Shown here one piece after another: positions 1 to 14,343 of a stretch of DNA of 64,000 nucleotides. Below the pieces are notes generated by a model. The model searched no databases. It worked only from the letters and a program-made list of their open reading frames with translations, and had not been told where the DNA came from. A program made the translations under genes and the position numbers. The stretch lies in the NCBI RefSeq assembly GCF_010499245.1, contig NZ_JAAGOW010000001.1, positions 3,968,001-4,032,000 on the forward strand, read 5' to 3'. The stretch is from Variovorax sp. WS11 (lineage in GTDB: Bacteria; Pseudomonadota; Gammaproteobacteria; Burkholderiales; Burkholderiaceae_C). Every line of letters begins with the position of its first letter. Within the stretch, counting starts at the first letter, position 1.

Positions 1-2040
<2,040 letters not shown>

Positions 2041-2044
<4 letters not shown>

Positions 2045-2751
2045 CGGCGGAACTTGCGCTCCTCGATGTGCTCGGCCGGGTCCTTGTGTTCGCGCGGCCA
2101 CCACTGCTCGATGCGCTCGGCCGCCCAGTCCTTGCCGCCGAGGCCGAAGGCCAGGGCCAGGGCGAACACGATGCCGGCCAGGATGACCAGGAAGCTCTCG
2201 CGCACGATGTCGCCGCCGACCTTGATCTGGTCGAGCGCGATCAGCACCACGAAGACCATGATGGCGTACTGCGCCAGCTTGCCCAGGAAGACGGCGTCCT
2301 GCAGCTTGACGTTGCGGCCGTAGGCGGTGACCGTGTCGCCGACGAAGCGCGCGAAGTAGGAGCCGAAGGCGAGCACCAGCAGCGCGACGAAGACGTTGGG
2401 CACGAACCACAGCACCTTGCCGATCAGGTCGGCGATGTAGGTGAGGCCCATGCCGTTGAAGGCGATCAGCAGCGAGGCCAGGATCACCAGCCAGTACACC
2501 AGCACACCGAACAGGCTGGTGGTGTCGCCGCGCATGCCGCCCTGGCGCAGGAAGCCGTCGAGGCCGGCGCGCTCGGTGAGCACGTTGAAGTTGATGGCGT
2601 GCAGCCCTTTCACGACGGTGAAGCGCGCCAGCTTGGCGAGGAGCCAGCCGGCGACCACGACCACCATCGCGAAGAGCAGCCGTGGCAGGAAGGCGCCGAT
2701 CTGAAACAGGATGGCCCGCAAGGGCTCCAGGTGGATTCCGAAGCTTTCCAT
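2041..2751 (-). CDS. Small MscS-related membrane protein (conserved TM-helix type)
   Basis: A 236-residue protein with about five hydrophobic helices: near residues 15-40, 80-105, 110-135, 155-175 and 185-205. The glycine/alanine-spaced helices resemble the 'conserved TM helix' repeat found in MscS-like mechanosensitive channels. No cytoplasmic MscS beta-domain follows: after the last helix there is only a charged tail ending EERKFRR. It sits inside the glucan/trehalose operon, 41 bases after treS, and its stop overlaps the glgX start. What is seen is a membrane protein of this family; an osmotic role alongside trehalose metabolism is inference. It might be a channel subunit or only a membrane scaffold. 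Confidence 0.75.
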
Positions 2752-2792
2752 GATGCTTTCTCCGTTGGCCCGGGCGCGCGCGGCGGGCGTGG

Positions 2793-6128
<3,336 letters not shown>

Positions 6129-6139
6129 GGGTGCCAGCC

Positions 6140-8185
6140 TCACAGGAAGTAGTCGAAGTCGCGTTCGTCGCGCACCCGCCGCCGCACAACGAAGACATGT
6201 GCCGGCACGCTGTGCGGGTCGAGCCGGATGAAATGACGGCCACCCTGCCAGAGGAAGCGCTGGTTGCTCAGCAGATCGTGCATCTGGAAGGGGTGCGCGG
6301 AGTCGCAGTCGATGAAAGCCAGGTCCAGCTCGAGCCAGCCGGACTGCACATTGTGCGGGTCGAGGTTCACCACTGTCACGATCACGTTGCTGCCGTCGTC
6401 GGAGCGCTTGGCATACGCGAGCAGCTCGTCGTTGTCGATGGTGAAGAAGCGCAGGCCGCGGTCCGCATGCAGGGCCGGGTTCTCGCGCCGGATGTGGTTG
6501 ACGCGGGAGATGAAGGGCGCGAGGCTTTGCGGGTCGTCGTGGTTCCAGCGTCGCAGCTGGTACTTCTCGGAGTCGAGGTATTCCTCGCTGCCCTGCTCGC
6601 GCGGCAGGTGCTCGCGCAGCTCGAAGGCGGGGCCGTAGATGCCGTAGCTCGCGGCCAGCGTGCCGGCGAGCACCAGGCGGGCCATGAAGACGGCGGTCTC
6701 GCCGCCCTGCAGCCGCTCGTGCAGGATGTCGGGCGTGTTGGGCCACACGTTGGGGCGGAAGTACTCGCTGCCGGGGCCCTGCGAGAGCTCGGTGAAGTAT
6801 TCGGTGAGCTCGTGCTTGGTGTTGCGCCAGGTGAAGTAGGTGTAGGACTGTGAGTAGCCCAGCTTGGCCAGCCGGTGCATCACCTTGGGCCGGGTGAAGG
6901 CCTCCGCCAGGAACAGCACGTCGGGGTGATCGCGCTTGAGCTCGGTGATCGCCCATTCCCAGAAGGGGAAGGCCTTGGTGTGCGGGTTGTCCACGCGGAA
7001 AATCTTCACGCCCTCGCCGATCCAGTGCTCGAACACGCTCTTGAGTTCGGTCCAGAGGCCCTGCCAGTCCTCGGTCTCGAAGTTGAAGGGATAGATGTCC
7101 TGGTACTTCTTCGGCGGGTTCTCGGCGTATTGCACGGTGCCGTCGGGCCGCCAGCGGAACCAGCTGGGATGGGCCTTGACGTAGGGATGGTCGGGCGCGC
7201 ACTGGAAGGCGATGTCGAGCGCGATCTCCAGGCCATGGCGCTGCGCCTCGGTTCGCAGGTGCTGGAAGTCCTCGCGGGTGCCCAGCTCGGGCAGGATGGA
7301 CTTGTGGCCGCCTTCCTCGGCGCCGATGGCCCAGGGGCTGCCCACGTCGCCGGGCTGCGCGGCGAGCGCGTTGTTCTTGCCCTTGCGCTGGATGCGGCCG
7401 ACCGGATGGATGGGCGGGAAGTAGAGCACGTCGAAGCCCATGGCCGCGATGGCCGGCAGGCGCGCCTCCACGTCCTTGAAGGTGCCGTGCCGGTCGCCCT
7501 CGGGCGCGGTGGAGCGCGGGAAGAGCTCGTACCAGGTGCTGAAGCGGGCGCGCTCGCGGTCGGCGACCAGCGGAAGCTCCACCGGGTGCTGCGTGGCCAG
7601 GCGGCGGTCGGGATAGCGCTCGGCCAGGGTGCACAGGGCCTCGTCCAGCGCGAAGGCCTTGAGGGCGGGCGCTTCCATGGTGTTCTCGATCGCCGCGGTC
7701 TTCAGCTCGCTGCTCCAGCGGGCCAGCGCCTGGGCATCGGCGCCCTTCGCGCGCCCGGCCGCGGCGGCGATTTCCTGCGCGCCCACCTGCGAGGCGATGC
7801 GGATGTCCTCTGGGTCGATGCGGCGTGCCATGTCGTGGCGCCAGGACTCGAAGGCATCGACCCAGGCGGTGACGGTGTAGCGGTAGCGGCCCATGGCGGG
7901 CGGGACGAACTCGGCCTCCCAGACGTCGTTGCCCAGCGGCTTCATGGGCAGCTCGGTCCAGTCGGTGTCGGCTTCGGGGCGCCAGCGCAGGAACACGCGC
8001 AGCACGTCGTGGCCGTCGGCGAAGCAGTGCGCGTGCACGCGCAGGGTCTCGCCGGCCACGCGCTTGACGGCAAAGCGGCCGCCGTCGACGTTGGGCAGCA
8101 CGGCATCGATGACGGCGCGCACGCGGCCGTCCTCGCCGTCCGCGCGTTCGATCTTCGGGGCAGGCGATGTGGCGGCCTTAGGCAT
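6140..8185 (-). CDS. glgE: Alpha-1,4-glucan:maltose-1-phosphate maltosyltransferase GlgE
   Basis: GH13_3 enzyme that adds maltosyl units from maltose-1-phosphate to the non-reducing ends of alpha-glucan. The 681-residue length fits the family. It has an N-terminal beta domain (about 20-130) and a helical insert (130-190). The barrel carries PPIHPVGRIQRKGKNN, the nucleophile Asp399 in IFRVDNPHTK and the acid/base Glu428 in FLAEAFTRP. The start ATG lies inside the last codons of glgB (8-base overlap), so the two are translationally coupled. With the downstream TreS-maltokinase it completes the GlgE route from trehalose to branched glucan. No odd residues seen. Confidence 0.96.
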   Translation of the reverse strand: MPKAATSPAPKIERADGEDGRVRAVIDAVLPNVDGGRFAVKRVAGETLRVHAHCFADGHDVLRVFLRWRPEADTDWTELPMKPLGNDVWEAEFVPPAMGRYRYTVTAWVDAFESWRHDMARRIDPEDIRIASQVGAQEIAAAAGRAKGADAQALARWSSELKTAAIENTMEAPALKAFALDEALCTLAERYPDRRLATQHPVELPLVADRERARFSTWYELFPRSTAPEGDRHGTFKDVEARLPAIAAMGFDVLYFPPIHPVGRIQRKGKNNALAAQPGDVGSPWAIGAEEGGHKSILPELGTREDFQHLRTEAQRHGLEIALDIAFQCAPDHPYVKAHPSWFRWRPDGTVQYAENPPKKYQDIYPFNFETEDWQGLWTELKSVFEHWIGEGVKIFRVDNPHTKAFPFWEWAITELKRDHPDVLFLAEAFTRPKVMHRLAKLGYSQSYTYFTWRNTKHELTEYFTELSQGPGSEYFRPNVWPNTPDILHERLQGGETAVFMARLVLAGTLAASYGIYGPAFELREHLPREQGSEEYLDSEKYQLRRWNHDDPQSLAPFISRVNHIRRENPALHADRGLRFFTIDNDELLAYAKRSDDGSNVIVTVVNLDPHNVQSGWLELDLAFIDCDSAHPFQMHDLLSNQRFLWQGGRHFIRLDPHSVPAHVFVVRRRVRDERDFDYFL

Positions 8186-10067
8186 GGGGGTCGTGCTCCA
8201 GGATCAGGGTGGAGAGCGGAGGCAGCGTCAGGCACAGCGAGTGCATGCGGCCATGGGCGCGCACCGGCGAGGCCTCGACCCCGCCGAAGTTGCCCCAGCC
8301 TGCGCCGCCGAACTCGCTGGCATCGCTGTTGAGGCGCTCGCGCCAGAAGCCCGCCCTGGGCACGCCCAGCAGGTAGTTGGTGCGCGGCACCGGCGTCATG
8401 TTGCTCACGATCAGCACGGGCGCCCCTTCGCGCGGCTTGCGCAGGAAGGCGAACACGCTGCGCTCGGCATCGTCGGCGGCGACCCATTCGAAGCCGGCGC
8501 CGGAGAAGTCCAGCTCGTACAGCGCGGGCGTGGCGCGGTAGACGTGGTTGAGCTGGGCCACGTAGCGCTGCAGCCCCGCGTGGTCCTCGAGCGCGGCGAC
8601 CCACCATTCGAGCTCGCCGTCGTGCGTCCATTCGCGGCGCTGGCCGAACTCGCCGCCCATGAACAGGAGCTTTTTGCCCGGATGCCCCCACATGAAGCCG
8701 AAGAGCGCGCGCAGGTTGGCGAACTGCTGCCAGTTGTCGCCCGGCATCTTGCCGAGCAGCGAACCCTTGCCGTACACCACCTCGTCGTGCGAGAGCGGCA
8801 GCACGAAGTTCTCGCTGAAGGCGTAGACCAGCGAGAAGGTCAGCTGGTGGTGGTGATACCGGCGGTGCACCGGGTCCTCGTGCATGTAGGCCAGGCTGTC
8901 GTGCATCCAGCCCATGTTCCACTTCATGCCGAAGCCCAGGCCGTCCATGTCGGTGGGGCGCGAGACGCGCGGCCAGGCGGTGGATTCCTCGGCGATGGTG
9001 AGGGTGTCGGGGTGCTCGCGGTAGACGGTGCGGTTGAGGGTCTGCAGGAACTCGATGGCTTCCAGGTTCTCGCGGCCGCCGTGGCGATTGGGAATCCACT
9101 CGCCGTGCGCGCGGCCGTAGTCGAGGTAGAGCATGGAAGCGACCGCATCGACGCGCAGGCCGTCCAGGTGGTACTTCTCCAGCCAGAAGAGGCCGGAAGA
9201 GATGAGGAAGCTGCGCACCTCGTGGCGACCGTAGTTGAAGATGCTGGACTTCCAGTCCGGGTGGAAGCCCTGCCGCGGGTCTTCATGCTCGTAGAGATGG
9301 GTGCCGTCGAAATAGCCGAGGCCGTGCTCGTCGGTGGGAAAGTGCGAGGGCACCCAGTCCAGCAGCACGCCGATGCCGCGCTGGTGCAGGTGGTCGACGA
9401 AGTACATGAAGTCCTGCGGCGTGCCGTAGCGCGAGGTGGGCGCGAAGTACGCGGTGGTCTGGTAGCCCCAGGAGCCGTAGAACGGGTGCTCGGTGACGGG
9501 CATCAGCTCCACATGCGTGAAGCCCATCTCGTGCATGTAGTCCGCCAGCAGGGGCGCGAGCTCGCGATAGCCGATGAAGCGCCCGTCGCGGCGCTGCCAG
9601 GAGCCCAGGTGCATCTCGTAGATCGACATGGGCGCGTCCAGCGCGTTGCGCGGGCCGCGGTTGGTCATCCAGTCGCCGTCGCCCCAGGTGTAGTCGAGGG
9701 ACCAGGCGCGCGAGGCGGTGGCCGGCGGCGGCTCGCAGAAGAAGGCGAAGGGATCGGCCTTGTCGACCTGGTAGCCGTTGTGGCGCGAGCGGATGCGGTA
9801 CTTGTAGGCTTGGCCGGGCTCGACCTCGCAGGCGGAGCCGGTCCAGATGCCGGTGTCTTCGTGCGGCTCCAGCGGATGGGCGTCGCCGTTCCAGCCGTTC
9901 CAGTCCCCGACCACCGAGACCGATGCGGCGTTCGGCGCCCAGACCGCGAAGCGGGCACCGCCGTCGGCGCGCAGGTGGCAGCCCAGTTGATCGTAGAGAC
10001 GGGAGTGCGTGCCCTCGCCGAAGAAGTAGCGGTCCTGGGCACTGAAGGCGGTGGTGGTGATGGGCAC
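8178..10067 (-). CDS. glgB: 1,4-alpha-glucan branching enzyme GlgB
   Basis: GH13 branching enzyme, 629 residues, the short form with one CBM48 domain (about 30-120) before the barrel. Predicted nucleophile is Asp307 in DGLRVDAVASMLYLDYGR and acid/base Glu360 in TIAEESTAWP; the PLSHDEV motif follows. I chose the GTG at 10067 (reads MPITTTAFSAQDRYFF) because AAGGA lies eight bases upstream and because homologues begin here. The open frame extends to 10169 but without family similarity. It is the first gene of the glgB-glgE-treS-glgX operon, and the upstream leader holds a perfect 9-bp stem-loop. Confidence 0.95.
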   Translation of the reverse strand: MPITTTAFSAQDRYFFGEGTHSRLYDQLGCHLRADGGARFAVWAPNAASVSVVGDWNGWNGDAHPLEPHEDTGIWTGSACEVEPGQAYKYRIRSRHNGYQVDKADPFAFFCEPPPATASRAWSLDYTWGDGDWMTNRGPRNALDAPMSIYEMHLGSWQRRDGRFIGYRELAPLLADYMHEMGFTHVELMPVTEHPFYGSWGYQTTAYFAPTSRYGTPQDFMYFVDHLHQRGIGVLLDWVPSHFPTDEHGLGYFDGTHLYEHEDPRQGFHPDWKSSIFNYGRHEVRSFLISSGLFWLEKYHLDGLRVDAVASMLYLDYGRAHGEWIPNRHGGRENLEAIEFLQTLNRTVYREHPDTLTIAEESTAWPRVSRPTDMDGLGFGMKWNMGWMHDSLAYMHEDPVHRRYHHHQLTFSLVYAFSENFVLPLSHDEVVYGKGSLLGKMPGDNWQQFANLRALFGFMWGHPGKKLLFMGGEFGQRREWTHDGELEWWVAALEDHAGLQRYVAQLNHVYRATPALYELDFSGAGFEWVAADDAERSVFAFLRKPREGAPVLIVSNMTPVPRTNYLLGVPRAGFWRERLNSDASEFGGAGWGNFGGVEASPVRAHGRMHSLCLTLPPLSTLILEHDPHA

Positions 10068-10095
10068 TGCGGACGTCCTTGGGCGTTCGACCCCA

Positions 10096-10118
10096 CGGCC
10101 GTGCGAACAGCACGGCCG
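10096..10118 (-). promoter_or_regulatory. Stem-loop in the glgB leader
   Basis: CGGCCGTGC, a GAACA loop and GCACGGCCG form a perfect 9-bp hairpin, about 29 bases before the GTG start of glgB. No T-run follows, so it is not an intrinsic terminator. It could stabilise the operon mRNA or be a protein or RNA binding site. Only the structure is seen; any function is inference. Confidence 0.4.
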
Positions 10119-10220
10119 GACGGGCCTGGACCGCTCTTTGTAGAGGCGTAGCAGCGCCGCGGCAAGCACCCTGTGCCTTTCGGCCTGTCGGACAGCGACG
10201 CGTCTTGGTCCTTGCGAGCA

Positions 10221-10259
10221 AAAAAAATCGGGCCCCGCTTGCGCAAGGCCCGATTTTTT
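10221..10259. terminator. Intrinsic terminator after the DUF4148-like gene
   Basis: ATCGGGCC and GGCCCGAT form a GC-rich stem flanked by seven A and six T residues, so it can terminate in both directions. It lies 19 bases past the stop of the minus-strand gene at 10278-10628 and between that gene and the glgB operon, which it insulates. Confidence 0.85.
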
Positions 10260-10277
10260 GGACGAATCCGCCGGTGA

Positions 10278-10628
10278 TTACAGGCCGGCTTGGCGCGTGT
10301 TGCTGCGCTCGATCTTGTATTGCGACGGGATCACGCTGTTCACGAAGGCCTTGCGGTCCAGGCTCTGCGTCCCGTCGTGGGCGGCGGCAACGGCCTCGGC
10401 CTCGACGGCGGCGCGGTCACGCACGCTGGCAATCACCGGTGCAACGCCGGCAGCGGCGCCGTCGGCATAGGGGTTGGCGGCGCGGGCGGCTTCGGTGGCT
10501 TGGGCGTTCACTTCGGCGCGGCTGAAGGTCGACACGGGCGCTTGCACGCCTTCATAGGTTTCGGCTTGGGCGCCGGCGGCGGCGAGCAGCGACAGGGCGG
10601 CGGCGGCGATGATCTTGGAGGTCTTCAT
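10278..10628 (-). CDS. DUF4148-like small secreted protein
   Basis: A 116-residue protein with a clear signal peptide: MKTSKIIAAAALSLLAAAGA then a cut after AQA, near residue 22. The mature part is alanine-rich, polar and cysteine-free, with ETYEGVQAP and RAEVNAQATEAARAANPY motifs typical of the DUF4148-like proteins that Burkholderiales encode in many copies. GAAGGA lies seven bases before the ATG. It is a single-gene unit: a strong terminator follows and no partner is close. Location is probably the periplasm. Function is unknown and none should be read from neighbours. Confidence 0.75.
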   Translation of the reverse strand: MKTSKIIAAAALSLLAAAGAQAETYEGVQAPVSTFSRAEVNAQATEAARAANPYADGAAAGVAPVIASVRDRAAVEAEAVAAAHDGTQSLDRKAFVNSVIPSQYKIERSNTRQAGL

Positions 10629-10777
10629 TTTTCGTTCCTTCTTCAGTGGCTTTGGATGGTTCGGGTACGCAGTCTGCCGCGGAAAACTAGGTGGAAACCC
10701 GGAGAAATCGAATCACGGTGTTCACACGCTGGAAACAATGAAGCGGAACTTTTGGGACGTGGGGTATCCGGCCGTAT

Positions 10778-11680
10778 TCAGATCTGCCGGTAGGCGGCGC
10801 CGAGTTCGGGGACGAAGTCCTCGAAGCGGGTGGGCGTCGTATTCGCGGGCGTGCGGCCTTCGCGGGAGCCGACCCGCTCCTCGTTGAAGGCGCGCGTCAT
10901 CTCCAGATAGAGCGCCACGAAGCTGGGCGACAGGCCGGCGCCGACGAGCGCTTCGCCCATGTCGGCCTCGGGCAACTGCACATAGGGCAGCGCCGGTTGG
11001 CCGATGGCTTCACCGATCAGGTGCGCGACTTCGCGATGGCTGATGTCGCGCTGGCCCAGCAGCTCGCGCACCGCGACGCCGGTCCAGTCGCGCGCCAGCA
11101 GGGCCTGGGCAGCGACCGCGGCGATGTCGTCGGTCGCGATCATGGGCACGGCCAAGTCGGGGGCGACGGTGTCGGCCAGCATGCCCGCTCCCTTGATCGT
11201 GCCGAGCGAGTCGTGGAGGTTCTCGAAGAAGGAGGCCGGGCGCAGCAGCAGCAGGTCGATGCCGGCGATCTTCCGCAGGCGCTGCTCCTGGCGATGCAGG
11301 CCGGCGATCACGCCCGTGCCCTCGGGCACGTCCGCGCCCAAGCTGCTGAGCGCGACGACGCGGCGCACGCCGCTGGCGCGCAGGGCGGCGGCGATCACTT
11401 CGCCTTCCTCGTCCTGCCGGGCCGCGTAGTCGGGCGCCTGGCGATCGGTGGCGAGCAGGGTGTAGACCGCATCGGCGCCGCCGAAGGCCTGCGCGAGGAA
11501 GGCCGCGTCGCGGCTGTCGCCGGCCAGCACCTCGGCACCGGCGCTCGCCAGCGCGGCCAGCTTGTCAGGATTGCGGCCGATGGCGCGGACCCGGGCGCCA
11601 GGGGCCAGCAGGCGCCGGGCGATCTTGCCGCCGGTGTGGCCGGTGGCGCCCATGACGGTAAGGAGAGGGGTGGTGGTCAT
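10778..11680 (-). CDS. NmrA-family NAD(P)-binding oxidoreductase
   Basis: A 300-residue atypical short-chain reductase with the dinucleotide motif GATGHTGG at residues 11-18, then ARVRAIGRNPDKLAAL and VVALSSLGADVPEGTG. No catalytic Tyr-x-x-x-Lys pair is evident, as in NmrA/quinone-reductase-type or NAD(P)H-sensor proteins. I start at MTTTPLLTV because CTCCAGGAG precedes it by seven bases; an upstream in-frame ATG at 11752 would run into the regulatory region. It is divergent from an AraC regulator with two direct repeats between them, so it is the likely target of that regulator. Substrate unknown. Confidence 0.85.
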   Translation of the reverse strand: MTTTPLLTVMGATGHTGGKIARRLLAPGARVRAIGRNPDKLAALASAGAEVLAGDSRDAAFLAQAFGGADAVYTLLATDRQAPDYAARQDEEGEVIAAALRASGVRRVVALSSLGADVPEGTGVIAGLHRQEQRLRKIAGIDLLLLRPASFFENLHDSLGTIKGAGMLADTVAPDLAVPMIATDDIAAVAAQALLARDWTGVAVRELLGQRDISHREVAHLIGEAIGQPALPYVQLPEADMGEALVGAGLSPSFVALYLEMTRAFNEERVGSREGRTPANTTPTRFEDFVPELGAAYRQI

Positions 11681-11738
11681 GATCGGTACTCCTGGAGTGG
11701 GTGGGACATGGCGTCTACTATCGTCGGCCCATAGAGGC

Positions 11739-11772
11739 TTATCAATGTTCAAAAAGCGCTAATCAATGCTCA
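11739..11772. promoter_or_regulatory. Direct-repeat operator candidate between the NmrA and AraC genes
   Basis: TTATCAATGTTCA (11739) and TAATCAATGCTCA (11760) are near-identical 13-mers whose starts are 21 bases apart, two helical turns. This is the usual geometry of tandem half-sites for AraC-family activators. They lie in the 142-base space between the divergent reductase and AraC genes. Confidence 0.55.
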
Positions 11773-11822
11773 CTCGTCCAATCGGCCTGGACGATGAGTA
11801 TGGAGCCGCCCATACTCGCCCC

Positions 11823-12791
11823 ATGCAGATCGCCGACGCCTTCATCCCCGTAGACCCCCTGGGCGAAGCCCTGCATTTCCTGCGCATGAACGGCGTCTTC
11901 TACTGCCGCTCCGAGTTCAGCGCGCCCTGGGGGCTGGCGCTGCCGCCGATGGAGGGCTGCCTGATGTTCCATGTGGTGACGGCCGGCCCCTGCTGGCTCG
12001 AGGTCGAAGGCCTCGAGCCGCAACGGCTCGCGCCGGGCGAGTTCGCGCTGGTGCCGCACGGCGCCGGTCATCGGCTGGTGAGCGAGCCGGGCGCGGAGGC
12101 AGCCGGGCTCTTCGACCTGCCGCGCGAGCAGCTCAGCGAACGCTACGAAGTGCTGCGCCATGGCGGCGGGGGCGCGGCCACCGGCCTGGTGTGTGGGGCG
12201 GTGCGCTTCGACCATCCGGCGGCGCAGCGCCTGGTCCGCCTGCTGCCGGCCGTGATCCGCATGGACGCCGAGCGCTCGCCGGAGGCCGAATGGCTGGGCA
12301 GCACGCTGCGCTTCATGGCGGCCGAGGCCAAAGCCCTGCGACCGGGCGGCGAGACCGTGATCACCCGGCTGGCCGACATCCTCGTGATCCAGGCCATCCG
12401 CTCATGGATGGCGCGCGATCCGGCCGCGCGCACCGGCTGGCTCGGCGCGCTGCAGGATCGGCAGATCGGCCGCGCCATCTCGCTCATCCACCGCGAGCCG
12501 GCGCGGCCGTGGACGGTGGCCTCGCTGGCGGCCGAGGCCGCGATGTCGCGCTCTGCCTTCGCGGCCCGCTTCACGGCTTTGGTCGGCGAGCCGGCGATGC
12601 AGTACGTGGCGCGCTGGCGCATGCACATCGCGCTCACGCTGCTGCAGGAGAAGAACGCGCGTCCGGTGGAGCTGGCCAGCCAGCTGGGGTACCAGTCGGA
12701 GGCGGCGTTCAGCCGGTCGTTCAAGCGCTATGTCGGCATCTCGCCGGGCGCGGCGCGGCGCGGGCGGGTTGTCGTGCCGGGTGCATTCTGA
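11823..12791 (+). CDS. AraC-family transcriptional regulator with cupin sensor domain
   Basis: A 322-residue regulator. Residues about 1-190 form a cupin-type sensor (LALPPMEGCLMFHVVTAGPC; LAPGEFALVPHGAGH). About 215-320 hold the two helix-turn-helix units of AraC proteins, with the conserved end motif LASQLGYQSEAAFSRSFKR. I start at MQIADAFIPVDPLGEAL, because the longer frame from 11766 would cover the probable operator. It is divergent from the NmrA-type reductase, the common layout for a regulator and its oxidoreductase target. Its stop is three bases from the convergent CYTH-CHAD stop. The inducer is not predictable. Confidence 0.88.
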   Translation: MQIADAFIPVDPLGEALHFLRMNGVFYCRSEFSAPWGLALPPMEGCLMFHVVTAGPCWLEVEGLEPQRLAPGEFALVPHGAGHRLVSEPGAEAAGLFDLPREQLSERYEVLRHGGGGAATGLVCGAVRFDHPAAQRLVRLLPAVIRMDAERSPEAEWLGSTLRFMAAEAKALRPGGETVITRLADILVIQAIRSWMARDPAARTGWLGALQDRQIGRAISLIHREPARPWTVASLAAEAAMSRSAFAARFTALVGEPAMQYVARWRMHIALTLLQEKNARPVELASQLGYQSEAAFSRSFKRYVGISPGAARRGRVVVPGAF

Positions 12792-12794
12792 AGG

Positions 12795-14327
12795 CTACGA
12801 GCCCTTCCAGAACCGCCGCGCCTGCGCGATCTTGTCCAGCGCCGCGCGGCATTCGAGCGCGTTTTGCGGCTGCCGCGCCGAGAGCCAGCCGACGGCAAAC
12901 CAGGCGCTGCCGTCCTGGCTCGCCGCCTCGCGGTAGGCGTCGATCGCCACCGCCGCGTCGTTGTGCTCGCCCAGAGCATCCTGGGCCGGCTTCAGTTCCT
13001 TCAGGTAGCGCGCGGCGCGGCCCTCCCCGAAGATCGGCGCGACGAACTCGCCCAGGTAGCGCAGGCGCTTGAGCCGCTTGCGGACGCGGTGCTGCGCCTC
13101 GGGCTCCAGCGCCTCGAAGTGCCGGCCGTCGCGCACCACCTGGCGATGCAGCTTCGCGAGGCGCGCGCGCAGCGGCTTGCGGGCCGGCTCGGCGTCTTGC
13201 TGCTGCTCCGGGGGCGGCGCGTCGGCAGCTTGTTCCTCGGGCGGCAGCGAGGCGGCGATCAGGCTCATCAGCACCAGCTGGAAGGCCTGCTCGCGCACCA
13301 CGGCGGCCGGTGCCGGCTCGGGCTCGGCCGGCTCGGGCCAGGCCACCGGCGGGCCGCCGACCGCTTCGATCTGCGGTTGCACGGTCTTCTGCAGGTGCTC
13401 GCGGTCGCGCTGGCGGCCCAACGCGCGGAAGGCGTCGACCAGGGCGGGCTCCCAGGCGGGATCGATGGCCGGCGCGAAATCGGCCATCTCGCGCAGCGCC
13501 GTGCGCAGGCGGCGGATGCCGACGCGCAACTGATGCACATGCTCGGGGTCGGGGCTGCCGGCCGCCACTTCGCTGGCATTGGGCAGCATCTGTGCCAAAC
13601 AGGCGCCGATCACCGCGCGGAAGACTTGCGGCCCGTCCATGTCCTCGTCCACCGAGGGCGGCTCTGCCTTGACCGCTTCGCCGTACTCGATGCCCTTCGC
13701 CAGGCGTTCGCCGCGCGCGGCCTTGGACACGGTGTCCAGCGAGAGCCCATAGCGCATGCGCCAGCGCCGCGCCAGCTCGAGCAAGGACTGCGGGCTGCCG
13801 CTCTTGAGTTCGATCTCGAGCTCGCACACGGGATGGGAGCGATCGCCCGCGCGCACCTCGCCGCGGTCGAACGCGAGTTCCACCCGCGCATCGCCGGTGC
13901 GCATCTCGCGCGTGGTGCGGCGGATGTCGGTGCCGTAGGTCGGCATGAGCAGGACTTCGGCCGGCGCCTGGCCGGCGGTCCGCAGCGCCTTGTCGATCAG
14001 CGCGCCGACGGGCGTGCCGGCATGGCGCTCCAGCCGCGGCAGCGGCACGTCGCTGGCCTTGGCGGTCTCGATCTCGACGTTGTGCTCATGGCGCTCCAGC
14101 GCGTTGCCGCCCGGCGCCTTGGCGGTCTGTACCCAGCGGCGGCCTTCCTTGCGGATGCGCAGGACGATGCGCTTCGCCGCCAGGGCGCCGTCCGCGGTGT
14201 CGTAGTAGCGCGCCTGAAGGCGTTCCCGCCGCGAGTTGCCGCGCGCCACCGCGCTTTCGACGGCAGCCCGGTGCTGGGGGTCGACCTGGAACTTGAGCTC
14301 GAATTCGGTCACGTCTTCTGACGCCAC
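12795..14327 (-). CDS. CYTH and CHAD domain protein (inorganic triphosphatase type)
   Basis: A 510-residue protein like E. coli YgiF. The N-terminal CYTH domain (about 1-205) has the signature ExExK as Glu8-Phe-Glu10-Leu-Lys12, and lines a tunnel of charged residues that binds triphosphates with divalent metal. The C-terminal CHAD domain (about 225-505) is a helical, His/Arg/Lys-rich module (VHQLRVGIRRLRTALR; HRVRKRLKRLRYLGEF) known to bind polyphosphate. A proline/glutamate-rich linker interrupts CHAD near residues 340-400. Likely role is hydrolysis of inorganic triphosphate or polyphosphate handling. It stands alone, convergent with the AraC gene, and lies close to glycogen and cyanophycin genes. 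Confidence 0.9.
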   Translation of the reverse strand: MASEDVTEFELKFQVDPQHRAAVESAVARGNSRRERLQARYYDTADGALAAKRIVLRIRKEGRRWVQTAKAPGGNALERHEHNVEIETAKASDVPLPRLERHAGTPVGALIDKALRTAGQAPAEVLLMPTYGTDIRRTTREMRTGDARVELAFDRGEVRAGDRSHPVCELEIELKSGSPQSLLELARRWRMRYGLSLDTVSKAARGERLAKGIEYGEAVKAEPPSVDEDMDGPQVFRAVIGACLAQMLPNASEVAAGSPDPEHVHQLRVGIRRLRTALREMADFAPAIDPAWEPALVDAFRALGRQRDREHLQKTVQPQIEAVGGPPVAWPEPAEPEPAPAAVVREQAFQLVLMSLIAASLPPEEQAADAPPPEQQQDAEPARKPLRARLAKLHRQVVRDGRHFEALEPEAQHRVRKRLKRLRYLGEFVAPIFGEGRAARYLKELKPAQDALGEHNDAAVAIDAYREAASQDGSAWFAVGWLSARQPQNALECRAALDKIAQARRFWKGS

Positions 14328-14343
14328 CCCGGATGCGACGCGC

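Noticed and set aside
6129..7634. Upstream extension of treS to a 1613-codon frame
   Set aside because: The extension lies over the well-supported glgE gene in another frame and has Arg/Ala/Pro-rich filler; TreS homologues begin near MNAPVSH.
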